Below are positions 38,190 through 48,689 of a stretch of 64,000 nt of DNA, piece after piece (position 1 is the stretch's first letter; every line of letters begins with the position of its first letter). Source of the DNA: Polytrichum commune (Eukaryota; Streptophyta; Polytrichopsida; Polytrichales; Polytrichaceae); NCBI GenBank assembly GCA_950295325.1, contig OX485807.1:48016440-48080439 (forward strand), given 5' to 3'. Under the pieces are notes generated by a model. The model had not been told where the DNA came from. It saw only the letters and a list, made by a program, of their open reading frames with translations, and made no database searches. The translations under genes were made by a program, and so were the position numbers.

Positions 38190-39664
38190 TCATGACCAAC
38201 TGTAAGTTATAAAACGTAGGATTGCAATTTGCAATCATACAAGTTTATCACCCACAGATGAACAATATTTCTTGATTCCGCATTGGTTCGCCTGGGTTGG
38301 TTGTATTTTGGTTCTTTTTGCAACCGATTTTTTCAATTTTTGTCAAAAAAAAAACAAAAACAAAAACCATACAAGTTTATTTTAATAGTTGAGTGCTTTT
38401 TGTTGTGCTCTTTGGAAGGCACAACTTATAATTTATTTGCAATGCAATTATAATGATTTTAACCTCGCAAGATGTGATACCTGAGGATATGGCTAGAAAA
38501 TATAAACCTACCTGTAGCAAAAAAAACATCGTTGAATATTGTGGCGCTTTTGGGCCACCCCCTTCCGAGGGAGCCTAAAAGTATCACACAAGCCCTTCGG
38601 TGAAGGTGGCCTACACTTGCAGGTGTCCAAGCCGAACCCGGATGATAGGTGTATAACGTGAGTACTTAGATTTTTGGAGGGGAATTAAATATACGTTGTA
38701 ATACCTCCAGAGGTTGGACCTTAGTTTTTTTATTATTATGGCTCTAAACTCCACTAATCGATTTCATATATAGTTATAACCTAAACCTACAACCTATTCT
38801 AAGCGCAGACGCACCTCGGAGGATCACACTCGGAGGATGCCTATTGCACTCATTCGTAATCACTAAGTGTTGATGCCACTATCAGCCTATTGCTCTACTA
38901 TGAGACTATGCCTCAATCTTGCAATTGAAAATAACATGTCTACGTCTTTGCTCGCCTCCTCCTTATGATGTTGAGGAGACGGACAAGTCTTTTGTTTGAA
39001 ACAAACCTTTGAGGAAGTGTAGCACTTATAGTTAGTTTTTTTTAAAGATATGATTCGATCAATTTGATGTGCATATGAAGATTTGAAGACTTGAAGAATT
39101 TCCAAGATTCAAGTGTGTTGTGGCTTATGGTTCGTTGTCATCTTTTTTTGTGATTCCTAGCCGGATTTGGAGGCTAGTTGTACTTGGATTTTTTTTGCAT
39201 CGTAAAATTGTTGCGGGTTTTTGTGAGAAACCATTAAAGCCTCATTTTGTGTTTGTGACAACGAAGTGGGATTGATGACCCACAAAGTTGTATTTTATTG
39301 TTCCCATTGGTGAGGCGCGATTACTGGTCACTGTGGGTTTGAAAGTTTAGGAGCCAATCTGTCGGACGTCAGCTCGTGTTCTGACGTCTTGTTTTACCCG
39401 TCCGAGGCATGTGTTTTCTTATCACCCTACTTTTACCCTTAACCCGTTTAGAGCCGCAACATGATAGGCCAACGGGAAAGAATTTGAAGTTTTGAAGAAA
39501 CTGAAGACCGAGACTTTTGAAGACAAGAAGATTCGACGGTCCGGCAAGCAAATCTAGTTGCAGCCAAAGCCCAGTGTTTTCCCAAAGCGGAACCTTCTCT
39601 ACCCGACAACGGACGACAAGAACCAAGTAATGAGGGAGGACGGGGTGCAATGAAGAGGTGCTCG
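38190..39664. other. Start of unit B with rearranged text
   Basis: From 38,822 to 38,975 the sequence matches 16,111-16,270 of unit A. From about 39,605 to 39,661 it matches 17,466-17,520, ending GGTGCAATGAAGAGGTGCTC. The intervening methyltransferase-like exons of A (16.5-17.4 kb) are missing and replaced by unmatched DNA (39.0-39.6 kb). No intact gene. Confidence 0.55.
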
Positions 39665-41250
39665 TGTCGTAGCACGGTGGTGACGTATTCATTAAATTAA
39701 CTTGATAAACGCGTAAAACGTCACAGCCGCGCCAAGTTTGTTCCCACGAAGAACCTGCGGTTGTTCACAACATAGAGGGAGGAAATCTTTCACTAACACA
39801 CACACAAGAAACACCAGAAACTAAGATAACACAGATCGGATTAAGAAATCCGGGATATTACGGAAATTATAGCACGGAAATTTCCGCCTTCCCGGTAGTG
39901 GACCGAGGTAGGGAACACAACACAAAGTATGGACAAACTCCCACCCTAGAGTAGTAACAACAATAGACTCAGCGTCCCGAATCCATAGTATAACAACTAT
40001 ATACCCTCCATTCTAAGATTCCTTATTACAGGTCATGACTTCCGGGATAAGGTTTCCGCGATAGAGGTAGCGGATCTGACATGTATTTCCACTATCCGCT
40101 AGATTTTTTACCGTGTCACAAGGACAATAATTCTAGTGTTTTAGGCTAGAATGCTCAGAGAGACTTGGTAGTTGTTCATCAGGACCTCGCCCTTTGGGTT
40201 GGTTTCTCCGGGTTGTCTCCCTATCTCCACTTCCTCCTCCTAACTACTACTCCCTTGGACTGGTATTATGATGGGGACAACCCTCCCTCGGGAAGGTGTC
40301 CCACTCAGGTATCCGACACGTACCACCCCCTTTGACGGGGGGAAAGGTGGAGGAAGTTTTGGGTCTACAAAACCAGCTCGATCCGGTTTCCGTGATGGCA
40401 CAGTTTCCATTATACCACACGCGGAAACCGAATCCTCCCTCGAGAAAGGTGGAAACGCAACATCTGCGCTCCTATCCTCACAATGGGTAGCTTGTGTTGT
40501 TCCACCGGTCACACAGGATAGGACTCAGGGTATGCTGTTTTCTGTGACGGCGGGGCTAACATAGGGATGGGGCTACCACACCTACCATCTGTGGTGGGAA
40601 CCAAGCGCCAGTCGCGGCATGTGCATGAGTGTTCTAGACCAGTCCGTTACTGCTGATTGGTATGATTCACCTCCAGGTCACGGCAAGCGGAAGGCGTAAA
40701 CCAGAACTCTCCTCCTACTATTGGACATGTCTATCCACTGTTGGTCATTGTCGGTCCCTAGTTGGACGGAGTAAGTGGGGAAGAACCTACCGTGTGCGCG
40801 GAACTTCTCTTGCCCAACAACCCCATGGTGGGGTTCTTTCCCCTTGCTCGTCCAATCCTTTCCGCCTTTCCGTGCTTAATTAAGATTCCTCCGCCCATCA
40901 CCTGCTCACACAGGGGCGTTTTAACCACACGCACCTCGGGGTATTACTGACCCCCTGTCCTATCACGAAATACTAACCTAACTAACCTACACAGTGATAG
41001 GGAATGGCGGAAAACTCGGAAATCTCAAGTATGGAAAGGAGGGACCACTTGCATTACACATGGACTTAAGACTCAATTCAAACCGAAGGTGGAGTAAAGC
41101 ATAAGGTCTGAATTGAACAAAAGAACACTTGCATTGCAAAATGATGAGGAAAACACCGAAGTGCTCCCTCTTAAACCAAACTAACACCCACATGCCATAG
41201 TTTCCATGCTGGAAATCGCGGGCCACGTGACAGTCTTGACAATCCACCTC
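39665..41250 (-). repeat. Probable 3' LTR and 3' untranslated part of the Ty3 element
   Basis: This stretch lies downstream of the extra ORF and has no long sense frame. It begins (plus-strand view) with TG next to unit B DNA. I could not locate the inner LTR border or a convincing polypurine tract, and there is no second LTR in the window to compare. Confidence 0.4.
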
Positions 41251-41352
41251 ATTGAGAGGTCAGAACCTAAACAAAGAAAATGACAAAGCACACAACTCGG
41301 GGCCAACTAACTACTTGCCCAAAACAATCCAAAATAGAATCCTAACTAAAAT

Positions 41353-42948
41353 CTACTCCCTATCCTTCCGCTTCTTCAGCTTGGCTTCCTTCTTATTCTG
41401 CTTCCGCTCCTCGCGGTGGTCCACTCTGTCCGTTACCAAAGATGGAGCACGCGGTGGTGGCACTGACACCTCGTGTCCATCGGGCCCGGGAATCATTCCC
41501 ACATGGTCCACCGTCTCCGCAACATCCGGCGCCAGTGGTGCGGACAGTTGGCTGTTCGGCGGAAATCCCGGAGCAAGTAGTGCAAGCGGCGACGGATCCC
41601 GGGCAACCATCTGGAAGGCCATGGTAGGGCTCGGTGGTGTTACCTCGGCCACGTGGCAACCATTCAAGGTTTCCTTCCCAACGGTGGAGGAAACCAGGTT
41701 GGCATTGAGAACCACCATCTTAGTGGCAGAAACCGGCGGTGCCGTGAGCGCCGTGATCGCCGTGATGTCTTCCACTTGGTCCACCTCTTCCCCATGTTGG
41801 TTTCCACCTCCTACTGCGGCACCCTGAATTTCCACCACATCATGAGGGGTCAAGTCGGAGTAGCTCGATGAGGTCTCTTCTTCTTCCGATGACTCTACCG
41901 TGGTGGGAAACAACTCCGTGCAGCTAGCAATGAGGGCCTTCATTGCTTTCAAAGCTGCGTCCATCTTACTTCCTTGATCCATGTTGAAGGTAACCATCTT
42001 CGACCCGGAAATGTGACCCACATTCTTCAATTCCGCGTCGAACATCTTGGCCTTCCACCACACATTCCCCGGGATATCCACCATGTTATTCATCTTTTGC
42101 ACTGTGACGGTGGTATCCTTCACCTGCTTTAGGAGCGTCTCTCGCTTCGCCTTCAATTTCAGCACTTGTTCCGTGGTCTTCTGATTTTCCACAGTAAGGT
42201 GGTCCACCTTACGCTCCAGCTCCCGCAACCGGCGCGGATCTTGGATGGCCTCTTGTATCGCGGCAACCAAACTGTCCCGCGGAGGGTTGCCCAGAAGTTC
42301 CCCCACCTGTTGCATTTGCAGCTCATACTCCGCAATCCGGGACCGAACTCCCTCCAGGTCGCGGATAATGGAATCCACCGGATTGCCCTCCAAGGTGAAG
42401 GTGGAGGTTCCACCTCCTCCGGGTTTGGTGGCAGACCTGGTCCGCGTCGCAAGATTCTCCAATATCAGTTTCCTCTTCTTGGACACGGGCCGCTCTTCGT
42501 TGCTGAAGTCCGCCACATCTTCCTCCTTCAAATATTCTTGGCCCATCTCTGGCTCCGAGTCAGTGGTCTGGAGCTCCCACATGATCTGATACCCTGTCCA
42601 TTGGGTTTCCTTTTCGTCCGTGAGGAAGTTTTCGTGGGCGTAAAGGTAGAAGAAGAAATGACCAATGTAAGAAGATTGTCCGCGCTTAGTGTTGGTTGGC
42701 AACCGGTGCACCAACTCCCCAATAATACTTCCCCAATCCACCACCTTCTTCTCAGAGTATGTAAGAAGCAAGGTAATGGCTAAAGTAAGAGTGATGTTGT
42801 AGGGCTTCTCCGGGCTCAAAATGGATACCAAGGAAGCTAACATCCTCCTTTCTCTCTCGACCTTGCAATTTTTTACAAAGTAGCCATATTTGGGGTCCAA
42901 TTTCTGAGAGAATTTATCCCTGGTGCAATCTTCTTTCTTAGTGGCCAT
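41353..42948 (-). CDS. 531-aa extra ORF of the Ty3 element, downstream of pol
   Basis: An unbroken frame starts at ATG (42,948) and runs in the same sense as pol, in the place where envelope-like ORFs lie in some plant Ty3 elements. Residues 1-140 are globular and rich in aromatics (DPKYGYFVKNCKVERERRML at about 18-37). A basic cluster, KKRK, at about 157-160 could be a nuclear signal. Residues about 200-290 have heptad character (RLRELERKVDHLTVENQKTT), so a coiled coil is likely. Further on come an acidic/Ser-rich stretch (SSEEEETSSSY), a Pro/Ala-rich stretch and a Lys/Arg-rich tail. I see no signal peptide or membrane segment, so it does not look like an envelope protein. It is intact although pol is broken. 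Function unknown. Confidence 0.65.
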   Translation of the reverse strand: MATKKEDCTRDKFSQKLDPKYGYFVKNCKVERERRMLASLVSILSPEKPYNITLTLAITLLLTYSEKKVVDWGSIIGELVHRLPTNTKRGQSSYIGHFFFYLYAHENFLTDEKETQWTGYQIMWELQTTDSEPEMGQEYLKEEDVADFSNEERPVSKKRKLILENLATRTRSATKPGGGGTSTFTLEGNPVDSIIRDLEGVRSRIAEYELQMQQVGELLGNPPRDSLVAAIQEAIQDPRRLRELERKVDHLTVENQKTTEQVLKLKAKRETLLKQVKDTTVTVQKMNNMVDIPGNVWWKAKMFDAELKNVGHISGSKMVTFNMDQGSKMDAALKAMKALIASCTELFPTTVESSEEEETSSSYSDLTPHDVVEIQGAAVGGGNQHGEEVDQVEDITAITALTAPPVSATKMVVLNANLVSSTVGKETLNGCHVAEVTPPSPTMAFQMVARDPSPLALLAPGFPPNSQLSAPLAPDVAETVDHVGMIPGPDGHEVSVPPPRAPSLVTDRVDHREERKQNKKEAKLKKRKDRE

Positions 42949-43584
42949 ATCTTCCCCTCCCTACTTGAACCCGTAAATCCTACTCCACAATTCCGCATTC
43001 CACATATCCGGTCGGTCCCGGATGGTGGAAGCGTAAACCTGGTCCACCTCCCCAGTGACCAATTCCCTCACCATCTCCTCACATCGCACTCTCCAAGACT
43101 TTTATAATAGCCCGAGGCAACCCATACGCCTCAAGTCTGCCTCTAGCTCATTACTCTCTTCTCTGCTCGTCGGGGTGAAGACATGTACCTTATGGAGGGA
43201 TATCAGCTTGTCCGATATCCTCCTCCGGGATTGGGTCGCCATGGCGGTTGCGGCCCGCGGTCGCCTGTGCGGTCCACTCCGTTCTGAAGTTTCCACCGAA
43301 ATGGAATTCCTACTACAATCTTAATTTGATGATTTTAACTACTTTAAAAATTGTTATTTTTCTTCTCGCTTCGAAAAAAAACTCACGTAACAATCTACCC
43401 CTCAATTATTCTACTTATCTTGTTTTCCGTTGTCCTATCTATTCTTTGAACCTAAAAACATGGTTAATTAAGAATTTGGGAAACTGTGGGCCACGATATC
43501 ACCCCTTTTTCAAGTGCGAGCGTCCTCGCGAACATCCAGAATCCGTAATTCTCGTCGTGGTCCAAATGCCTCTTGCCGGCCACT

Positions 43585-43750
43585 CAGTGCCTCTCAATGT
43601 CTTTTAGATGCCTCTCCGATACCTCTCTGTGCCCCTTAGATGCCTCTTAGTTTCCTCTCTGTGCCCCTCAGATGTCTCTTAGTTTCCTCTCTCTGCCCCT
43701 CAGATGTCTCTCTGTTTCCTCCCAGATACCTTTCTGTTGCCTCTGTTCGG
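43585..43750 (+). repeat. 32-bp minisatellite inside the Ty3 element
   Basis: Copies of CCTCTCTGTGCCCCTCAGAT with a TGTCTCTTAGTTT tail start at 43,622, 43,654, 43,686 and, degraded, 43,718. The array lies between integrase and the extra ORF. Short tandem arrays in untranslated parts downstream of pol are known from the Tat/Ogre group of plant Ty3 elements. Confidence 0.8.
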
Positions 43751-44019
43751 GCCACCCTCGCCTTCCTCGCACAGCAGTGGCCTCTATGTTTCCTCGCACA
43801 GCAGCTGCCTCGCCTGCTCTGACTCCACGATCAAATGAGAGAGGGTTTCTTCTCTTCCCCGGCTTTTATCTGGAGCGGACATGTTTTCGCGTTGCCTGGC
43901 CTCCCCCGGGCAGCCCAGAAAAAAAAATCGTGGTTTTTTTTTTTAATTTTTAATTTTAAACTACTTTAGGCTCATCAACTCGACTCTACAAAATCAAGGC
44001 AATCCGAGCATTTAAGCTT

Positions 44020-45215
44020 TAGGGTCAGTTGTGGTCCGCACTTTCCTGGAGGTGATAAAGTTTCACACGGGACCCATTAGTTTTTGTATCCAATAAGTTC
44101 CCTTGTAAGTCCTTTAGTTGTAAAGATCCATTGTTGAAGACTTTGTCTACCACAAAGGGCCCCATCCATCCAGCGTGCAATTTCCCTGGAAATTTTCAGT
44201 GGCGGCTATTATAAAGTAATACCATTCCACCTTCCGTGATTCTGTTATCTGCTGGTAACTTCTTGTCAAAATCCGCTTTCCACTTTTCCTGGACTTTCCG
44301 CGTCTGTTGTAGCACTTCCCCTCGAGCTTCTTCTAACGCTTCTATCTCCTCGAGGCGGTTGTCTAAAGAGTCCACCCTCTCTCCATTATGGAAAGTCATC
44401 ACCCTTAAGATTTCAATTTCCGTTTGCACGTTCTGGAGGACCTCTTGCCCATAAACCAAGAAGTACGGACTTCGTCCTGTGGTGGTTTTGTGGGAGGTGT
44501 TGTAAGCTTAAACCGCGGAATGTAACTTCTCATCCCAACCCGTCTTGTGGGCGGAAACTACTTTTTTGAGGATGTTGGCCACTATTCCGTTTGTTCTTTC
44601 CGTGAGACCATTGGCTTTTGGATTATAAGGAGTAGTCTTCCGATGTTTGATGCCATACCTTGCTGTGAGGTTCGAAATCACTTCATTCAAGAAGTGGGTT
44701 CCTCTATCGCTGACCAACTCTAATGGGCATCCAAATCTCATCATGATCCACTCAAACAAGAAGGAGGCGGAAGTGTGGGCATCATTTTGGATGGTGGCCC
44801 GAGCTTCCACCCACTTGGTGGCGTAGTCCGTTGCCAAGATGATATACCTCCGCTTCTTCCTACTGATAGGTAGAATGGGTCCAATAAAATTCACCCCCCA
44901 CTTTTCAAAAGGGGCTATGGGGATTATTGGAGTAAGCGGCCAGTGATTCCGCGTTCTGGGATTTCCCGTTCGCTGACACGGATCGCAACTTTGAATGAAG
45001 AGCTTCACATCTCTACGAAGGTAGGACCACTAGTAGCCTGCTGCTCGGATCCGTCCTACTGTGCTCTGGACCGCAAAGTGTCCACCCACCGGATCCTCAT
45101 ACAAACTCCTAATCACTGGTTTCCGCTCTCCGGGCTCTAAACATCGTCGAAGTTGCTCATCTGGGCCGCTCTTGAACAAGACATCCCTGATCAAAGTATA
45201 AGGAGCAACCTTATA
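44020..45215 (-). pseudogene. Ty3 integrase, broken
   Basis: The N-terminal zinc-binding part is seen around 45,000-45,110 (GGHFAVQSTVGRIRAAGY, then a stop, then SCDPCQR). The core (44,508-45,008) has DYATKWVEARA, SDRGTHF and NGLTERTN, giving the second catalytic Asp and the Glu. The first catalytic position reads WGVNFIGP where the family has D, so Asn replaces Asp. A TAA follows LHSAV. The C-terminal part resumes at 44,459 (LVYGQEVL...) and ends with the GWMGPFVV module at about 44,150, without a chromodomain. These lesions make it inactive. Confidence 0.85.
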
Positions 45216-45755
45216 CTAGAATACCACCTTCTCTTCTCTACTCAAACTTTGAGGGTAAGTATGTGAAGTAAGATATTTTTTTATATCACGGAACTCTGGA
45301 TCCACCTCGGGTTCTGTCCTGAAGACATTTCGCTCTCGGGATAGATCACGGACACTTTCCGTGATTGGGATTTTTACACTTTCCATTACTGGATCTATTT
45401 CCGAGATATCTTCAGTTTCCTCCCCTTCCTCTATTGCATCCGCAAATTCGTTGGGGAATTCGGCTTGGATATCCTGGATTGCTTCCTCCCCCCGCATCTT
45501 GGAAAGGTAATCCGCGTTCTGGTTGGCTTTTCCGGGTTTCACCATTACTTCATAGTTGAACTCCTGAAGCAATAGTATCCACCTAGCAATCTGACCTGAG
45601 AGGTCGGGCTTGTTGACCAGATACTTGAGGGAATCATGATCTGTGTGGAAAATGGTCTTATACCCCAACAAGTAATGTCGGAACTTCTTGCAAGCGTAAA
45701 CCACCGCCAAGGCTTCCCTTTCCGTGGTGGTGTAATTCTTTTCCGCCGCACTCAT
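45216..45755 (-). pseudogene. Ty3 RNase H domain and tether
   Basis: The open frame contains the RNase H signature of Ty3 elements: NYTTTEREALAVVYACKKFR, then TDHDSLKYLVNKPDLSGQIA and QEFNYEVMVKPGKANQNADY. An acidic linker of about 80 residues leads to integrase. The frame is joined upstream to the reverse-transcriptase remnant only through a stop or frameshift near 45,800. It was part of a pol polyprotein. Confidence 0.85.
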
Positions 45756-45799
45756 TTGTCGACTTGCAAAGTAGATAGGCTTCTCACCACCTTCACTTC

Positions 45800-46121
45800 C
45801 TTCCTACCACAAAATAACACCTAGACACCACCCAGATGCATCAAGTGTAACATGAAAGATATGATCCCATCTAGGAGGTGAAAAGATGGGTGCGGCCGCT
45901 AGCTTGACTTTCAGCTTCTCAAAAGCCGCTTGCCGTGTAGCGGTCCATATAAATTCCGCGTCCTTCTTTAGTAACTTCGTGAGAGGGCAGGCGAGTTGGA
46001 CATAGAATTCTATGAATCTTCTATAGTACCCTACACATCCTAGAAAACCCCTTATCTCCTTTACATTCCGTGGAGCCACCAATTGAAGGATAGCCTTCAC
46101 CTTGTCCATATCCACATGGAG
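45800..46121 (-). pseudogene. C-terminal end of Ty3 reverse transcriptase
   Basis: The frame reads VKAILQLVAPRNVKEIRGFL, GCVGYYRRFIEFY, PLTKLLKKDAEFIWT and FHVTLDASGWCLGVILW. This is the thumb/connection part and the start of RNase H. The palm with its catalytic Asp pair is absent, cut off at the border with unit B. The first codons of the open frame beyond 46,121 belong to the neighbouring pseudogene DNA and not to the element. Confidence 0.85.
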
Positions 46122-46745
46122 TCTCCATCCTTCTCCATCCTTCTCTCGGCCCTCACCGACAATAACAACATTGTCATGGATTGGCATTGTGGCACGGGTT
46201 TATATTTGACAGCTTCAAAGTTAAGTCTTTCACTTTCTATTATATTTCTTTCATTCTTCATTGTTTTGTGTTCTCTCACCTTTTTGTTTCTCAATGTTCT
46301 AGGTGGTTCCGTTATTGCATGCCATTGCATTCAACGCCATATTTTGGTGCTCGAGGCGGACTCCGACATCTTCAACACCCTCCTCCTCCCCATGCAAGAC
46401 CATAATCCATTGCATACTTCCCATTCGGTTGCCACACATCAGGGATTTGCTTTTGCTCCGCCTCCTCATAAGATGGCGAAGTGCAATTTTGATTTTCTTT
46501 GTGAATAAGTATGTTGTTTTAGTTCAAGTTTGTTTGCTTGCATTGTTTTCTTCTCCATTCCTTGTTTTTTTGCTTTTGCTTATGTTTTTTACTTTTTTTG
46601 GGTGTTCAAAGTTTCCCGGGAGAGCCTGATCCGCATCCTGTCTACGAACATGTTCGTAAGTCCTCCCAAGGGCATTCGAGCTCTTTCCGTACGTTGTTGT
46701 GCTTGCCCACCAGTTCGTGAAGGCACAGTCCCCACCTCTTAGTCC
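46122..46745 (+). pseudogene. 3' part of the methyltransferase-like gene, B copy
   Basis: The first island ends at 46,197 with IVMDWHCGTG. The second starts at 46,303 with GSVIACHCIQRHILVLEADS, after a ttctag acceptor. The intron splits a Gly codon, and the joined motif reads HCGTGGSVIAC, a canonical glycine-rich SAM loop. The frame then runs to NFDFLCE and, after a further intron, FPGEPDPHPVYEHVRKSSQG near 46,610-46,670. Upstream exons were removed by rearrangement and by the Ty3 insertion, so this is a fragment. It preserves motif I better than the A copy, whose loop reads CGA before the intron. Confidence 0.55.
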
Positions 46746-48183
46746 CACTCGCGAATTCGATAAGCGAGTGTTGGATTTTGTAGATATAGAGGCCATTCAT
46801 GGTGAGGATAGTGATAGAGATGATAGTCCTAGCCGTTCATTAACCCTCTTGGGTTTGGAGACTTGAGCTCCCCGTGCTTTGTTTTCATTTGGAGTTTCTA
46901 TGAGTTGTTTGGGGTTGGTTTCATTTGCACCTATCCTTAATGTCTCCTTGTACATTCTTTCTTGTTTTTGTTTGATTGTATATTCATGTTGTTGACGTCA
47001 ACCCTAATTTCATCCTCCACCATATAGAAACAATACTACAAACTCATTCATTACAAATTTAGTCATAGATGCCTTTAGGTTGTACTTGTTGCTATGTTTA
47101 GATAGACGTAACAATTCCATGGAATGGCCAAGGTGTGTTGCGTTACCATCCCTGGAACTCTTTTACCTTATCTCCGATCTTGACAACTAAGTTTTTTGGC
47201 CTGATCACCCCTTCCCTTCTACTAACAGTTCTAGCAAAAAAAATATTTTTGTTAGGGTTTAGGCTTGGCAATTGTGAAGTCATTGGATGAATTGCTTGAT
47301 AAATAGATTATCCAAACGTTGTAGTTCCTTTGTAACTGCAAATCTCGGCAAGTATTTTTCCAAAGTCCACAAAATTGGGGAACACTTGAAACAAAGTTAC
47401 CTACAAATAACTCCAAATTCCGCAGTAGTAGGCACTTTGTTTGTCAAAACCGACCACTTAAATTTCAAATCTTCGCTCTCCAAATTCCGCTCTTTGCTCT
47501 ACACTCACACTACTAAGTTTCTCGATTATTAACCTTCAAATATTATTAACGCTTTCCGGTAGGGCCTTGTGTCATATGTAGGGGTTTAGGATTGATATTC
47601 AATATTTTTGGCTAAAAGTGTTGAAGGTGACTCTATCTAAAATGGACCCATTTACCAATATGCAATATTTCAATTGCAGCATAAATGTATGTAGAATAAA
47701 TCATTAGAATCAGCTGAGTCGATATCAATGACTTGAGGTCTATTAATTTGGTCCACGTAGTTTCAATATATCACTTTAATTTCACATACCTTATATTTGA
47801 AGGGATTGCATATGGGTAGTGTGGTGTATATAATAACCTTTTATTGCATGTGGAGTTGTGAGGGGGTTTCTCTTGGTTCGAAACTTGTTGTGGTAGCCAG
47901 ATAATGTTACTCCCAAGTCCTTCACTTCACTTGAAGATTCCTATGGGCTCAAAAGTTATATATGTGAAAGCTTTTGCATGTTATAAATTTTGACTACCTT
48001 GAGCATTTTGGGTAATACTCTATAGAAGTTTGTCGCTTTTACCAATGGAATACCTTTGATCAATGAAGATGCAAACTGATATTTAAGTATATTTGGACAA
48101 ATCAGTTGTTCAAAATAATAAGAGATGTGCACTTGTGAGGACAAAACATCAAATGATAATAACAAAAACAACAACACAATAAT
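46746..48183. other. Non-coding spacer of unit B, copy of 18.2-19.6 kb
   Basis: Close match to unit A over the whole length, with scattered substitutions. No gene recognised on either strand; short frames differ between the two copies. Confidence 0.5.
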
Positions 48184-48332
48184 CACAACTTCGAGAGTTT
48201 ATATTCCATGTTTGCCAACCATCGTATTAGTGTAGTTTTGCAATCTAATGTATGTCATATTGGCGGTTGGAATTGTTTGAACGGTCATGCATAAATCCAA
48301 ATATTATACTTAAATCCTAGTTTACACTACAA

Positions 48333-48364
48333 CCTAAACCCTAAACCCTAAACACCTAAACCCT
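48333..48364 (+). repeat. Interstitial telomere-like tract (CCCTAAA)n
   Basis: CCTAAACCCTAAACCCTAAA, then CACCTAAACCCTAG: about four units of the plant (Arabidopsis-type) telomere repeat. Far too short for a telomere. It lies between two direct copies of a longer block. Confidence 0.85.
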
Positions 48365-48689
48365 AGTCTTGCATATTTGTGTATGTCATATTGGCGGTGG
48401 GAATTTTCCAAAGTTTATGCATAAATCAAAATATACTTAAATCCTAGTTTTTAGATGGGCTTAGAACATGTCTTGTAAGTTCTTATAGATGTGTTTAGAC
48501 ATGCAGATATATTTTTCCATTTATTTTTTCAATTCTCAAAGGCAAGCTTATTATGTGTATATTACAAATTTCAAAATAAATGAAAATGTTGCAAAAAGGA
48601 AAGAATTAGGAAATGATAAACCTATAGGTAATATGAATACACCTTTATGGTATTTTATGTCATTGACCTAATAGTGTCACTAACCCTTT

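Larger units (their letters stand above)
39665..46121 (-). mobile_element. Decayed non-chromodomain Ty3 retrotransposon, 5'-truncated
   Basis: Minus-strand order is the end of reverse transcriptase, RNase H, zinc-binding and integrase domains, the integrase C-terminal GPF module, a spacer with a minisatellite, an extra ORF, then a probable 3' LTR. The plus-strand left end starts at TGTCGTAGCACGG (39,665). Gag, protease and most of the reverse transcriptase are missing, because the element meets unit B DNA at about 46,121. Unit A has no insert at this point: A reads GGTGCTCGTGAGAAGTGCC and on to CTCCATCCTTCT, whereas B has the element between those words. There is no chromodomain after the GPF module, as in the Athila/Tat side of Ty3. 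Stops and frameshifts in pol mean it cannot move by itself. Confidence 0.8.

Noticed and set aside
38540-38680. Possible tRNA-derived SINE: CAAGCCGAACCCGGATGAT resembles a B box on the minus strand
   Set aside because: No A box at the expected distance, no poly-A or simple-repeat tail, and no target-site duplication were found.
41252-42783. Several 60-205-codon frames on the plus strand
   Set aside because: They are antisense shadows of the 531-codon ORF on the minus strand.
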